Shown here piece by piece: positions 1 through 8,244 of a stretch of 64,000 bases of DNA. A model generated the notes under the pieces. The model did not search any database and had not been told where the DNA came from. It saw only the letters and a program-made list of their open reading frames with translations. Origin of the DNA: CADEDV01 sp964596345 (GTDB lineage Bacteria > Bacteroidota > Bacteroidia > Chitinophagales > Chitinophagaceae); NCBI GenBank assembly GCA_964596345.1, contig CAZQSZ010000001.1, forward strand, positions 898,604 through 962,603. The letters are read 5' to 3'. Within the stretch, counting starts at the first letter, position 1; each line of letters starts with the position of its first letter. A program made the translations under genes and the position numbers.

Positions 1-1380
1 GAACTGGGTTTTGAAGGAGTGATCGTAACCGACTGGGAAGATATCAAGCGGTTGCATGATCGTCATAATGTGGCTGCAACTCCGCGGGAGGCTGTTGTGA
101 TGGCAGTGAATGCAGGTATCGATATGAGTATGGTTCCTGCTGATTATTCTTTTTATGACCTGTTGGTAGAGGCCGTAAAGAAAGGGGAGGTCTCCATGAA
201 CCGGGTTGATGATGCAGTAAAACGTATACTTATTATGAAGTACAGGACCGGTTTGTTCGATAATCCTTACCCAGAGCCTGCTGCCTTTGCTCAATTCGGT
301 AAACCGGAGTACCAGCAATATGCATTAACAACAGCACAGGAAGCGATGACCTTGCTCAAGAACCAGGATAATGTATTACCACTGGCAAAGAGTAAAAAAG
401 TATTGGTAGCGGGTCCTTCTGCACAAAGCATCAGTGCATTAAACGGATGCTGGAGTTATACCTGGCAGGGTAATGATGACAGGTGGTACCCAGCCGATAG
501 TAAAACCATCTACCAGGCCATTACTGATAAAATCGGTGCAGCCAATGTAATTACTACAACCGGTAAAGGATTTGACAACCTTGCGAATTATGATGCAAAA
601 GCGATAACTGCTGCTGCTGCAAAAGCGGATGTCATAATTCTTTGTATTGGGGAGAATGCCTACGCCGAAAGCCCCGGCAACACCCGGGAACTGGCTTTGC
701 CAAAAGAACAGGAAGACCTGGTGATAGCAGCCGCTTTAACCGGTAAACCTGTTATACTGGTATTGACAGAAGGTCGTCCAAGGTTTATTACTAATATCGA
801 ACCTTCCGTAAAAGGGATTTTAATGACCTACTGGAGCGGTAAGAAAACAGCAGAGGCTGTTGCTGATGTATTGTTTGGTGATTATAATCCGGGTGGAAGG
901 CTGCCTTTCACTTATCATAAAAGCATGGGCGAAATTGTAATGTATGACCGTAAACCCACAGAAGAAGTAAGAGAAGTATTCAATGATAATGTGGGCACCG
1001 GTTATGATCCGCTTTTTGCGTTTGGTCATGGTCTTAGTTATACCAGCTTTGAATATGGTGATATTATGCTCAGTAAGAATACACTTAGCGGTACTGAGAC
1101 ATTGACTGTTTCCCTTACTGTAAAGAACACAGGCAACCGGGCAGGTAAGCATGCGGTGGAACTTTATACAAGAGATATGTTTGCCAGTATAACACCCAGC
1201 ATGAAAAGACTGAGAGCTTTTGACAAGATCAGCCTGCAACCGGGTGAATCAAAAACAGTAACCTTTAAAATTACGAAGGATGACCTCGCCTTTGTAAACG
1301 ATAAACTAAAAACGGTAACCGAACCCGGTGAATTTGAAATTATGATCGGCGATAAGAAGGCTAAATTTTCATACCAGTAA
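1..1380 (+). CDS. Glycoside hydrolase family 3 (beta-glucosidase/xylosidase-like), 5'-truncated by window edge
   Basis: This is the C-terminal 459 residues of a GH3 enzyme; the frame is open to base 1, so the real start lies outside the window. The visible part begins just before the nucleophile motif VTDW (Asp at bases 31-33), which closes the (beta/alpha)8 domain. The alpha/beta sandwich domain follows (VLVAGPSA, ILCIGENAYAESPG, GKPVILVLTEGRP), and then a fibronectin-III-like C-terminal domain (LTVKNTGNRAGKHAVELYTRD). The order is that of BglX-type retaining exo-beta-glycosidases, which are usually periplasmic in Bacteroidota. The next gene starts 3 nt after the stop, so it heads an operon with the CE2 esterase, GH27 and the reductase. 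Substrate (glucose, xylose or galactose linkage) cannot be read from the sequence. Confidence 0.93.
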   Translation, partial: ELGFEGVIVTDWEDIKRLHDRHNVAATPREAVVMAVNAGIDMSMVPADYSFYDLLVEAVKKGEVSMNRVDDAVKRILIMKYRTGLFDNPYPEPAAFAQFGKPEYQQYALTTAQEAMTLLKNQDNVLPLAKSKKVLVAGPSAQSISALNGCWSYTWQGNDDRWYPADSKTIYQAITDKIGAANVITTTGKGFDNLANYDAKAITAAAAKADVIILCIGENAYAESPGNTRELALPKEQEDLVIAAALTGKPVILVLTEGRPRFITNIEPSVKGILMTYWSGKKTAEAVADVLFGDYNPGGRLPFTYHKSMGEIVMYDRKPTEEVREVFNDNVGTGYDPLFAFGHGLSYTSFEYGDIMLSKNTLSGTETLTVSLTVKNTGNRAGKHAVELYTRDMFASITPSMKRLRAFDKISLQPGESKTVTFKITKDDLAFVNDKLKTVTEPGEFEIMIGDKKAKFSYQ

Positions 1381-1383
1381 ATT

Positions 1384-2457
1384 ATGAAAAGATCATTGCT
1401 GCTTTCATTATTAATCCTGTTGACTGTAACAAGCGTAGAGGCAAAGCAGGGTAAAAAACTGAATTTTTATTCCCCGGATCACCCGTTCATTCAATACACA
1501 GGACGTATTGATTTTTCTGATCCGTTGTTGCCCCGTTTTTGGCAGCCAGGTGTGTATATTACCTTCCTCTTTAAAGGGAATGAGTGTGAAATTGTGCTGA
1601 ACGACGAAGTCCTTTGGGGAAACAACCATAATTATATTGAGCTAATTGTTGATGGTAAGGAGTATCGTTTGCAATTGAAAAGTAAATCGGATACTCTCTC
1701 TCTCTCCTCGTATATTTCAGGTGGGGGAGTACATTCGGCTGTTGTTTGTAAAAATACAGAAGCTAATATAGGATATCTTGAACTGGCAGGTATTCGTTGC
1801 AGTGAATTAGTAAAATCTAAACCTAAACCATTACGTAAAATCGAATTTATTGGTAATTCAATCACCTGTGGCATGGGGAATGATGATAGTAAAATACCCT
1901 GCGGGAAAGGAAACTGGTATGACCAGCATAATGCATGGCTCAGTTATGGTGCACTCACTGCAAGAAATGTGAATGCTCAGTATCATCTGTCCTCAGTATC
2001 GGGGATTGGATTAATGCATAGTTGCTGCAATATGGATATCATTATGCCGGCTGTATTTGATAAAGTGAGTATGCGTAACAATGCCATTCAGTGGGATTTT
2101 GCAAACTACCAGCCGGATATTGTAACGGTCTGTTTGGGACAGAATGACGGCGTACAGGATTCAGTTGCTTTTTGTACAAACTATATTTCTTTTATGCGGC
2201 AACTCCGCCAATACTATCCAAATGCAACTTTTATGTTGTTATCAAGCCCGATGGCGGATGAAAAGTTGAGGAGTTTTCTCCGCCAATCGATCAACGCTGT
2301 CAGGTCGCAACTGGCACTGACAGGAGACAATAAGATATTTACCCATGTTTTTGAAAAGCAGTATATCAGTGGTTGCGACGCACATCCTTCGGGGAAGGAA
2401 CACAAGCAAATCGCAACGGAATTAACAACCGTGATTAAGAATATTATGAATTGGTAA
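1384..2457 (+). CDS. Secreted SGNH/GDSL carbohydrate esterase, CE2-like
   Basis: The 357-residue product has a signal peptide (about residues 1-20), an N-terminal beta-sandwich region (about 25-145) and a C-terminal SGNH hydrolase domain. The catalytic serine sits in FIGNSITCG (Ser159). The GxND block is CLGQNDG, and the Asp-x-His pair is in CDAHPSG near residues 332-334. A jelly-roll followed by an SGNH domain is the architecture of CE2 acetyl esterases, which remove acetyl groups from xylan or mannan oligosaccharides. It lies 3 nt after the GH3 gene and 10 nt before GH27, so it probably de-acetylates the same glycan in the periplasm. Family placement rests on motif order; the exact esterified sugar is inference. 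Confidence 0.85.
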   Translation: MKRSLLLSLLILLTVTSVEAKQGKKLNFYSPDHPFIQYTGRIDFSDPLLPRFWQPGVYITFLFKGNECEIVLNDEVLWGNNHNYIELIVDGKEYRLQLKSKSDTLSLSSYISGGGVHSAVVCKNTEANIGYLELAGIRCSELVKSKPKPLRKIEFIGNSITCGMGNDDSKIPCGKGNWYDQHNAWLSYGALTARNVNAQYHLSSVSGIGLMHSCCNMDIIMPAVFDKVSMRNNAIQWDFANYQPDIVTVCLGQNDGVQDSVAFCTNYISFMRQLRQYYPNATFMLLSSPMADEKLRSFLRQSINAVRSQLALTGDNKIFTHVFEKQYISGCDAHPSGKEHKQIATELTTVIKNIMNW

Positions 2458-2467
2458 AACGATCAAT

Positions 2468-3676
2468 ATGAAAAAAGTAATAATGTTACTGGTGTTTTTG
2501 TATTCCATGACTGTGCAGGGACAAAAAATGCCGGGGCTTGCCCCCACGCCACCGATGGGCTGGAACAGCTGGAACACTTTTGCCACTAATATCAATGAAA
2601 AACTGGTCATGGAAATAGCCGATGATATGGTAAGCAGCGGGATGAAGGATGCCGGTTATACCTACATCGTACTCGATGATGGCTGGATGGCTATGCAAAG
2701 AGACAGTGTAACGGGTAATTTAGTTCCCGACCCGGTAAAATTTCCAAACGGGATCAAAAAAGTAGTTGACTATATACATGCGAAAGGGTTAAAATTCGGG
2801 TTATACAATTGTGCAGGAACCAAAACCTGTGCAGGTTATCCCGGTACAAGAGGATATGAATACCAGGATGCCCGCCAGTATGCTGCATGGGAAATTGATT
2901 ATCTCAAATACGACTGGTGTTATACTGATGGCATTAACGCAAAGGAAGCTTATACCACGATGAGTAAAGCGTTAACAGCCACTAAACGACCTATTATCTT
3001 CAGCCTTTGTGAATGGGGATCGAATAATCCCTGGGAATGGGCAGAACCGGTTGGACAATTATGGCGCATCAGTGGGGATATATACAACTGCTTTGATTGT
3101 ATCAAGGATTGGGGTACCTGGAAAAGCTGGGGCGTTACTTATATCATTGATATGCGGAAAAATATACGGCAGTATGCCGGACCTGATCACTGGAATGATT
3201 TTGATATGATGGAAGTGGGACATGGGATGAGTGTAAACGAAGACAGGGCGCACTTCACGATGTGGTCCATGCTGGCCTCTCCGTTGATTGCCGGTAATGA
3301 CCTGCGGCATATGACCAAAGAAACGGTTGCCATTTTAACCAATAAGGATGTTATAGCGATCAACCAGGACAAAAGGGGAGTACAGGCTTATTTGTGCCAG
3401 CAGAAAGACAGCGTGGATACCTGGATCAAACCATTGGCAGGAAATGATGTGGCAGTTTGTTTTCTGAACCGTTCCCAAAAACCGGTGCCGGTGGAATTCA
3501 ACTGGCAGCTGAACCCGGTCACTGATACCGTTTCTAAAACACATATTGATTTTACGAAAAGAAATTATAGCGTAAAAGACGTTTGGAAAAAGAAAATTTC
3601 CGGGACAACAAAATCAGCATTCCGGGGCGAAGTACAGCCGCATGATGTAATATTGCTGTACTTAAAACGAGAATAA
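2468..3676 (+). CDS. Alpha-galactosidase, GH27
   Basis: This exported 402-residue enzyme has a signal peptide at about residues 1-19. The GH27 opening PPMGWNSWNTF is followed by VLDDGWM. The nucleophile is Asp149 in YLKYDWC and the acid/base is Asp204 in RISGDI; WNDFDMMEVG follows. The C-terminal beta-sandwich (about 310-402) ends in the usual VILLYLK. GH27 enzymes remove terminal alpha-galactose, for example side chains of galactomannan or alpha-galacto-oligosaccharides. The gene lies between the CE2 esterase (10-nt gap) and the reductase (1-nt gap) on the same strand, indicating one transcript. Length is typical. An alpha-N-acetylgalactosaminidase or beta-L-arabinopyranosidase activity within GH27 cannot be excluded. 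Confidence 0.95.
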   Translation: MKKVIMLLVFLYSMTVQGQKMPGLAPTPPMGWNSWNTFATNINEKLVMEIADDMVSSGMKDAGYTYIVLDDGWMAMQRDSVTGNLVPDPVKFPNGIKKVVDYIHAKGLKFGLYNCAGTKTCAGYPGTRGYEYQDARQYAAWEIDYLKYDWCYTDGINAKEAYTTMSKALTATKRPIIFSLCEWGSNNPWEWAEPVGQLWRISGDIYNCFDCIKDWGTWKSWGVTYIIDMRKNIRQYAGPDHWNDFDMMEVGHGMSVNEDRAHFTMWSMLASPLIAGNDLRHMTKETVAILTNKDVIAINQDKRGVQAYLCQQKDSVDTWIKPLAGNDVAVCFLNRSQKPVPVEFNWQLNPVTDTVSKTHIDFTKRNYSVKDVWKKKISGTTKSAFRGEVQPHDVILLYLKRE

Positions 3677-3677
3677 A

Positions 3678-4694
3678 ATGTTTACAGCTACATCAACCCG
3701 TTATAATAGTATGAAATATAACCGCTGTGGTAAAAGCGGGTTATTATTGCCTGCCATTTCATTGGGTATGTGGCACAACTTCGGTAATGTGGATGATTTT
3801 GCTACCATGCAGCAAATCATCTTCAGGGCTTTTGACAGGGGTATCACTCATTTTGACCTGGCCAATAATTATGGGCCACCGGCTGGTGAAGCAGAAATAA
3901 ATGTTGGTAAGATATTGAAACAGGATCTGCAGCACCACCGGGATGAGCTGATCATTTCTTCAAAGGCCGGTTACCATATGTGGCCCGGGCCCTATGGGGA
4001 ATGGGGTTCCCGGAAACAGTTAATAGCAAGTCTTGACCAGAGTTTGAGAAGATTGGGGGTGGAGTATGTGGACATTTTCTACTCACACCGGTTTGATCCC
4101 AAAACGCCGCTGGAAGAAACAATGGGGGCACTGGACAAGGTTGTACGGTCAGGAAAAGCCTTGTATGCAGGTATTTCCAGCTATGATGCAGAACAAACTG
4201 CAAAAGCGGCCGCAATTTTAAGAGAGCTTGGAACTCCCTGTCTTATTCATCAGCCCAGGTATTCTATGTATGACAGATGGATAGAGCAAACTAACCCGGT
4301 CGTGAAAAAATCGGTACTGGATGTGTTAGGAGAAGAAGGGGTTGGCTGTATTGCTTTTTCTCCACTGGCACAAGGTTTATTGACTGATAAATATCTGAAA
4401 GAGATCCCGGCTGATTCAAGAGTGGGGAGAGGTTTGTCCAATGGAGCAATCAGCCAGGACGATATATTACCGGCGAAAATAGAACGTTCCCAAAAATTAA
4501 ATGAGATCGCATTGAAAAGAGGACAGTCCCTGGCACAATTGGCCATTGCGTGGTTGCTGAAAGATGAAAGAATTACATCGGTACTGGTCGGCGCCAGTTC
4601 TGCAGCACAACTGGATAATAATATTGATGCACTGGTGAATCTTTCTTTTTCTGCTGATGAATTGAAAGAAATAGAACTTATTTTAAACCAGTAA
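3678..4694 (+). CDS. Aldo/keto reductase, YghZ/Kv-beta-like
   Basis: This is a cytoplasmic NADPH-dependent aldo/keto reductase of 338 residues. The catalytic tetrad is visible as Asp60 and Tyr65 (FDLANNYG), Lys96 (ISSKAG) and His137 (FYSHRFD). The loop GPYGEWGSRKQL and the overall pattern match the YghZ group (L-glyceraldehyde-3-phosphate reductase), so a small aldehyde or sugar is a likely substrate. The start at 3678 follows the GH27 stop by 1 nt. An internal ATG at 3711 (MKYNRCG) would also fit and is closer to the usual family start. No signal peptide is seen, so it is the only cytoplasmic enzyme in this CAZyme operon. A terminator-like hairpin follows it. Confidence 0.92.
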   Translation: MFTATSTRYNSMKYNRCGKSGLLLPAISLGMWHNFGNVDDFATMQQIIFRAFDRGITHFDLANNYGPPAGEAEINVGKILKQDLQHHRDELIISSKAGYHMWPGPYGEWGSRKQLIASLDQSLRRLGVEYVDIFYSHRFDPKTPLEETMGALDKVVRSGKALYAGISSYDAEQTAKAAAILRELGTPCLIHQPRYSMYDRWIEQTNPVVKKSVLDVLGEEGVGCIAFSPLAQGLLTDKYLKEIPADSRVGRGLSNGAISQDDILPAKIERSQKLNEIALKRGQSLAQLAIAWLLKDERITSVLVGASSAAQLDNNIDALVNLSFSADELKEIELILNQ

Positions 4695-4695
4695 G

Positions 4696-4725
4696 TACTG
4701 CCTCATTTTTAACAGGCAGTATTTA
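4696..4725 (+). terminator. Probable terminator after the GH3-CE2-GH27-reductase operon
   Basis: An 8-bp perfect stem (TACTGCCT / AGGCAGTA) with a 10-nt loop lies right after the reductase stop and is followed by a short T/A-rich tail. The T-tract is weak, so it may only attenuate transcription into the GH5 gene that starts at 4742. Confidence 0.5.
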
Positions 4726-4741
4726 TACAAAAGAGGTACAT

Positions 4742-5722
4742 ATGATTACTGCACACAGGAAAGAAATAATCAATACAGTTGTTTGCCTGTTAACGGCAGC
4801 ATTTATAACTGCACAACCTGTTAAAGAGCATGGGCAGCTAAGGGTGGAGCAAACCAGCCTGGTAAATGAAAAAGGAAATCCTGTTGCTTTGCACGGGATG
4901 AGTTTTGGATGGCACAACTTATGGCCCCGGTTTTATAATAAGAAAGCTGTACATGAACTGGTCACAAAATGGAATTGTACGGTGGTCCGTGCATCCATGG
5001 GTATCGAACTGAACGACAGCGGTTATTTAAAAAGGCCGGGGGAATCGGTGCGGTTGATGAAAAATGTTATTGAAGCCTGCATTAAAGAAGGAGTATATGT
5101 GATCATCGACTGGCATGATCACAATATTCATACTGCGGAAGCAAAAGAATTTTTTGGAAGAATGGCAAAACAGTATGGCCATTACCCGAATATTATCTAT
5201 GAAATATTCAATGAACCTGATCATGAAACATGGCCGGAAGTAAAAGCATATTCAGAAGAAGTGATCAAAGTGATCCGGGCTGCTGATCCTGATAATATCA
5301 TTCTTGTTGGTTCACCCAAATGGGACCAGGCGGTTGACCTGCCTGCAGCAGATCCCATCAAAGGATACAATAACCTGATGTACACGATGCACTTCTATGC
5401 CGGCACGCATAAAAAATGGCTGCGTGACCGGACGGACGAAGCCATTAAAAAAGGCTTACCGATTTTTGTTTCTGAATGTGCGGGCATGGAAGCGAGTGGA
5501 GACGGACCCATTGATAAAACCGAATGGAAAGCCTTTGTTGATTGGATGAATGCAAGAGGACTGAGTTGGGTAGCCTGGTCGGTATCAGATAAAAATGAAA
5601 CCTGTTCTGTGTTAAAACCGGCTGCAGCTTCCAAAGGTAAATGGGAGGACAGCGATATAAAAGAGTGGGGGATGATCGCTAAACAGTACCTCTGGTTATA
5701 TTCCGGTAAGCAAAAACCCTGA
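4742..5722 (+). CDS. Secreted glycoside hydrolase family 5 (endoglucanase/mannanase-like)
   Basis: The 326-residue product has an N-terminal signal peptide (about residues 1-24) and one (beta/alpha)8 GH5 domain. The acid/base is Glu158 in IFNEPDHE and the nucleophile is Glu245 in IFVSECAG. The segments LHGMSFGWHNLWP, VVRASMGIE and VIIDWHDH are typical of the cellulase-like GH5 subfamily group. It would make internal cuts in a beta-1,4-linked backbone outside the cytoplasm. It follows the GH27/CE2 operon after a weak terminator, so the group together looks suited to a side-chain-bearing glucan or mannan. No carbohydrate-binding module is present. Confidence 0.93.
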   Translation: MITAHRKEIINTVVCLLTAAFITAQPVKEHGQLRVEQTSLVNEKGNPVALHGMSFGWHNLWPRFYNKKAVHELVTKWNCTVVRASMGIELNDSGYLKRPGESVRLMKNVIEACIKEGVYVIIDWHDHNIHTAEAKEFFGRMAKQYGHYPNIIYEIFNEPDHETWPEVKAYSEEVIKVIRAADPDNIILVGSPKWDQAVDLPAADPIKGYNNLMYTMHFYAGTHKKWLRDRTDEAIKKGLPIFVSECAGMEASGDGPIDKTEWKAFVDWMNARGLSWVAWSVSDKNETCSVLKPAAASKGKWEDSDIKEWGMIAKQYLWLYSGKQKP

Positions 5723-5850
5723 TATCCCGTAAATACTCCTTTTGGTACCGGGTAAATCTCCCTTTACCCTATCAGGGTATTTCAGTAGGGATTCCATGTT
5801 TAGTTTATCAATCAGGAATATTATTTTCATGCCTTAATAATCTGCTAACT

Positions 5851-5976
5851 ATGAAGACAAGAATTGTAATTGCCCTGCTGATCATTATTGTTTTTTTTGA
5901 AAGTTGTGCCCGCAGTTTCACACCCTACGAAGCGGCTAACCACCCGAGAGGAAAGAAATGTGGTGTAATTAAATAA
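5851..5976 (+). CDS. Small exported protein, probable lipoprotein (41 aa)
   Basis: A short frame encodes 41 residues: a basic start (MKTR), a hydrophobic stretch IVIALLIIIVFF, then FESCARS and a small polar tail ending in KKCGVIK. The pattern fits a signal peptide with a loose Bacteroidota lipobox and Cys19 as the acylated residue; the -3 position is Phe, which is not canonical. The tail SFTPYEAANHPRGKKCG resembles short Cys-containing tails common in tiny Bacteroidota lipoproteins. It stands alone between the GH5 gene and the convergent clpX block. Function unknown. Confidence 0.6.
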   Translation: MKTRIVIALLIIIVFFESCARSFTPYEAANHPRGKKCGVIK

Positions 5977-5982
5977 GGGGGA

Positions 5983-6126
5983 TTACCCGCCAAACACATT
6001 ATTAACGGCGCCTTCCAGCATTGGAAATTTCTCAACTACAAAGCCTTTGATCGTTTCAATGGCTTTTTTAGCTTGCTCATCTGTTAGGCCGGCTTCGGCT
6101 TTCAGTTTTTCAATTAATTCCTGCAT
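5983..6126 (-). CDS. Small helical protein of unknown function (47 aa)
   Basis: A 47-residue frame on the minus strand starts with ATG at 6126 and ends at 5983, 6 nt from the stop of the convergent small lipoprotein gene. The product (start MQELIEKLKAEAGLTDEQ, end GAVNNVFGG) is predicted mainly helical, without a signal peptide or Cys residues. The LTDEQAKKAIETIKGFV segment recalls the short helical repeats of small bacterial DUF2267/DUF937-like proteins, but I cannot assign a family. A terminator-like hairpin of clpX lies just upstream, so it probably has its own promoter. Confidence 0.65.
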   Translation of the reverse strand: MQELIEKLKAEAGLTDEQAKKAIETIKGFVVEKFPMLEGAVNNVFGG

Positions 6127-6154
6127 GGGAGAAGTTTAAGCGGTATAAAAATTT

Positions 6155-6194
6155 AAAAGGTTTCACAAGTTAAAGCTAACCTATGAAACCTTTT
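6155..6194 (-). terminator. Probable clpX terminator
   Basis: A perfect 11-bp inverted repeat (AAAAGGTTTCA / TGAAACCTTTT) with an 18-nt loop lies 26 nt beyond the clpX stop. On the minus strand it is followed by AAATTTTT. Its position between clpX and the 47-aa gene suits a transcription stop. Confidence 0.6.
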
Positions 6195-6219
6195 CAACTG
6201 TTGGAACTTTTTAAATCAT

Positions 6220-7461
6220 TTATGCTACTTTCAGCAAGCTCAGTTTACTCTTATCAAACTTTCGTTTGGCATATTCTGCCGTTAATGCAAAGCTGGTCTC
6301 TTTGGTAGAGGGTAGTTCAAACATCGCATCGGTAAGGATACCTTCACAAATACTTCTCAGGCCCCTGGCACCCAGTTTATATTCAACGGCTTTATCTACC
6401 ATAAAATCTAATACCTCATCTTCAATGGTCAGGTGAATACCTTCCAGTTCAAACAGCCGCTTATATTGCTTGACCAATGCATTCTTCGGTTCGGTGAGAA
6501 TGGCCCGGAGGGTACTTGCATCTAATGGATCCAAATGCGTCACCACCGGTAGCCGGCCCAGAAGTTCCGGGATCAGCCCAAATGTTTTCAAGTCCGTCGG
6601 ATTGACATAACGAAGCAGGTTCTTCTTCATATTTTCCTGCAGGTCTTTATCTACATTGAAACCAATCGTGTTGGTTTGCACCCGGCGGGCAATCACCCTG
6701 TCAATGCCGTCAAAAGCACCGCCGCAGATAAACAGTATATTCTGTGTATTGATCTTGATGAGTTTTTGCTCGGGATGTTTGCGTCCACCCTGGGGGGGTA
6801 CCAGCACATCTGTTCCCTCGAGCAGTTTCAGCATCCCCTGCTGTACACCTTCACCACTTACATCGCGGGTGATGGACGGATTATCTCCTTTTCGGGCAAT
6901 CTTATCGATTTCATCAATATAAACTATGCCGCGTTCAGCAGCCGTTACATCATAATTGCAAACCTGTAATAACCTGGTCAGGATACTTTCAACATCTTCT
7001 CCCACATAACCGGCTTCGGTAAAAACAGTGGCATCCACAATGGTGAAAGGAACATTCAACATCCGTGCAATACTTTTTGCCAGAAGGGTTTTACCGGTTC
7101 CTGTTTCACCCACCATGATGATATTGCTTTTTTCAATCTCCACATCATTAACAGGTGTATCGTTGGCTTTTTGCTGTAATCTTTTGTAGTGGTTGTAAAC
7201 GGCAACGGCTAATACTTTTTTTGCGTCGTCCTGGCCAATCACATACTCATCCAGGAATTTTTTGATTTCCATCGGCTTTTTGACCGTGAGTTTAAAAGCT
7301 GCAGGTGTTTTTTCGTCCCGGACCATCAATTCCTGGTCGATGATCTCCCGGGCATGCTCCACGCAGTTTTCACAGATATGTCCTTCCTGGCCGGCGATAA
7401 GGATCTTGACCTCATCACGGCTGCGACCACAAAATGAACAGTGTAAAGGATTTTTTGCCAT
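6220..7461 (-). CDS. clpX: ATP-dependent Clp protease ATP-binding subunit ClpX
   Basis: The AAA+ unfoldase feeds tagged proteins into ClpP. The 413-residue product starts at MAKNPLHC (7461). The frame is open 192 nt further upstream, but that part overlaps clpP and does not look like ClpX. The N-terminal zinc finger has Cys8, Cys11, Cys30 and Cys33. Walker A is GETGTGKT (118-125), pore loop GYVGED (151-156) and Walker B YIDEID (181-186). The IGF loop that docks on ClpP is present (TNTIGF, 266-268), and RKH of the second pore loop is at 227-229. A terminator separates it from clpP, so it may be transcribed partly on its own. Confidence 0.98.
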   Translation of the reverse strand: MAKNPLHCSFCGRSRDEVKILIAGQEGHICENCVEHAREIIDQELMVRDEKTPAAFKLTVKKPMEIKKFLDEYVIGQDDAKKVLAVAVYNHYKRLQQKANDTPVNDVEIEKSNIIMVGETGTGKTLLAKSIARMLNVPFTIVDATVFTEAGYVGEDVESILTRLLQVCNYDVTAAERGIVYIDEIDKIARKGDNPSITRDVSGEGVQQGMLKLLEGTDVLVPPQGGRKHPEQKLIKINTQNILFICGGAFDGIDRVIARRVQTNTIGFNVDKDLQENMKKNLLRYVNPTDLKTFGLIPELLGRLPVVTHLDPLDASTLRAILTEPKNALVKQYKRLFELEGIHLTIEDEVLDFMVDKAVEYKLGARGLRSICEGILTDAMFELPSTKETSFALTAEYAKRKFDKSKLSLLKVA

Positions 7462-7511
7462 TTCTGATAGGTATAACGAATTACTAACGCAATCGTAACA
7501 TACAAAAATAA

Positions 7512-7537
7512 AAAACCGTCCTGATACGGGCGGTTTT
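7512..7537 (-). terminator. Rho-independent terminator downstream of clpP
   Basis: A 10-bp stem (AAAACCGTCC / GGGCGGTTTT, one G-T pair) with a 6-nt loop is followed on the minus strand by a T-rich run (TTTTTTATTTTT). It lies between the second clpP and clpX and should partly uncouple clpX from the upstream genes. Confidence 0.75.
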
Positions 7538-7576
7538 ATTTCTTTATTTAGGGTTAAACTCTTACTTATTAAGGAT

Positions 7577-8209
7577 TTAGAGCTTTTCCAGGATGCCGTC
7601 CACAATGCCATAATCAATGGCTTCTTTGGCATCCATCCAGTAGTCACGGTCAAAGTCCTTCATAATCTGGGCAGCTGTTTTACCGCAATTATCTGCCAGG
7701 ATCTTTGCCCCGATCTCTTTCACCCGGCGGGTTTGCTTGGCCTGTATCTCCAGGTCGGCACTTACACCCTGGATATGCCCGCCCAACGATGGCTGATGGA
7801 TCATTACCTCACCATGCGGGTAAATAAAACGACGGCCTTTCACACCACCGCTGAGCAGTATGCTACCCATAGAAGCTGCGAGTCCCATACAAATAGTGCT
7901 GATCGGGCTCTTCAGCATCTTCATCGTATCATACATTACCATGCCGCTGGTTACCACACCGCCGGGACTGTTGATAAAGAACCTGATCTCTTCACCCGGT
8001 TTATCCGCATCCAGCAATAATAACTTGGTGGTTACCTCACGGGCGGATTTATCATCCACCACACCCCAGAGGTACACGGCTCTTTTTTCAAAGAAGTATT
8101 TCTCCAGTTTTTTATTCAGCATCACCAGGTCATCTCTCTTATCTTCTCTCTCTTTTTCTTCCTCGTCGTCCATTTTCCAGTCGTTGTATAAAAAATTCTT
8201 ACGGTTCAT
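7577..8209 (-). CDS. clpP: ClpP protease, second paralog (acidic N-terminal extension)
   Basis: A 210-residue serine protease subunit of the Clp barrel. The triad is complete: Ser113 in LAASMGS, His138 in VMIHQPS and Asp189 in DRDYWM. FINSPGG and GIVDGIL are also present. Before the usual ClpP fold it carries a charged segment (DDEEEKEREDKRDD, about residues 14-27) in place of a typical propeptide. It is the downstream member of two adjacent clpP genes; the gap to the first is 35 nt, so they are co-transcribed. Two ClpP types may form mixed or separate 14-mers (inference). Confidence 0.96.
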   Translation of the reverse strand: MNRKNFLYNDWKMDDEEEKEREDKRDDLVMLNKKLEKYFFEKRAVYLWGVVDDKSAREVTTKLLLLDADKPGEEIRFFINSPGGVVTSGMVMYDTMKMLKSPISTICMGLAASMGSILLSGGVKGRRFIYPHGEVMIHQPSLGGHIQGVSADLEIQAKQTRRVKEIGAKILADNCGKTAAQIMKDFDRDYWMDAKEAIDYGIVDGILEKL

Positions 8210-8244
8210 GATAGATTAAATTTCTTGATTTATGATTAGGGAGA

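Noticed and set aside
7462..7653. N-terminal extension of clpX upstream of MAKNPLHC
   Set aside because: The extra 64 residues overlap clpP and the terminator and have no ClpX similarity; the zinc-finger start at 7461 gives normal family length.
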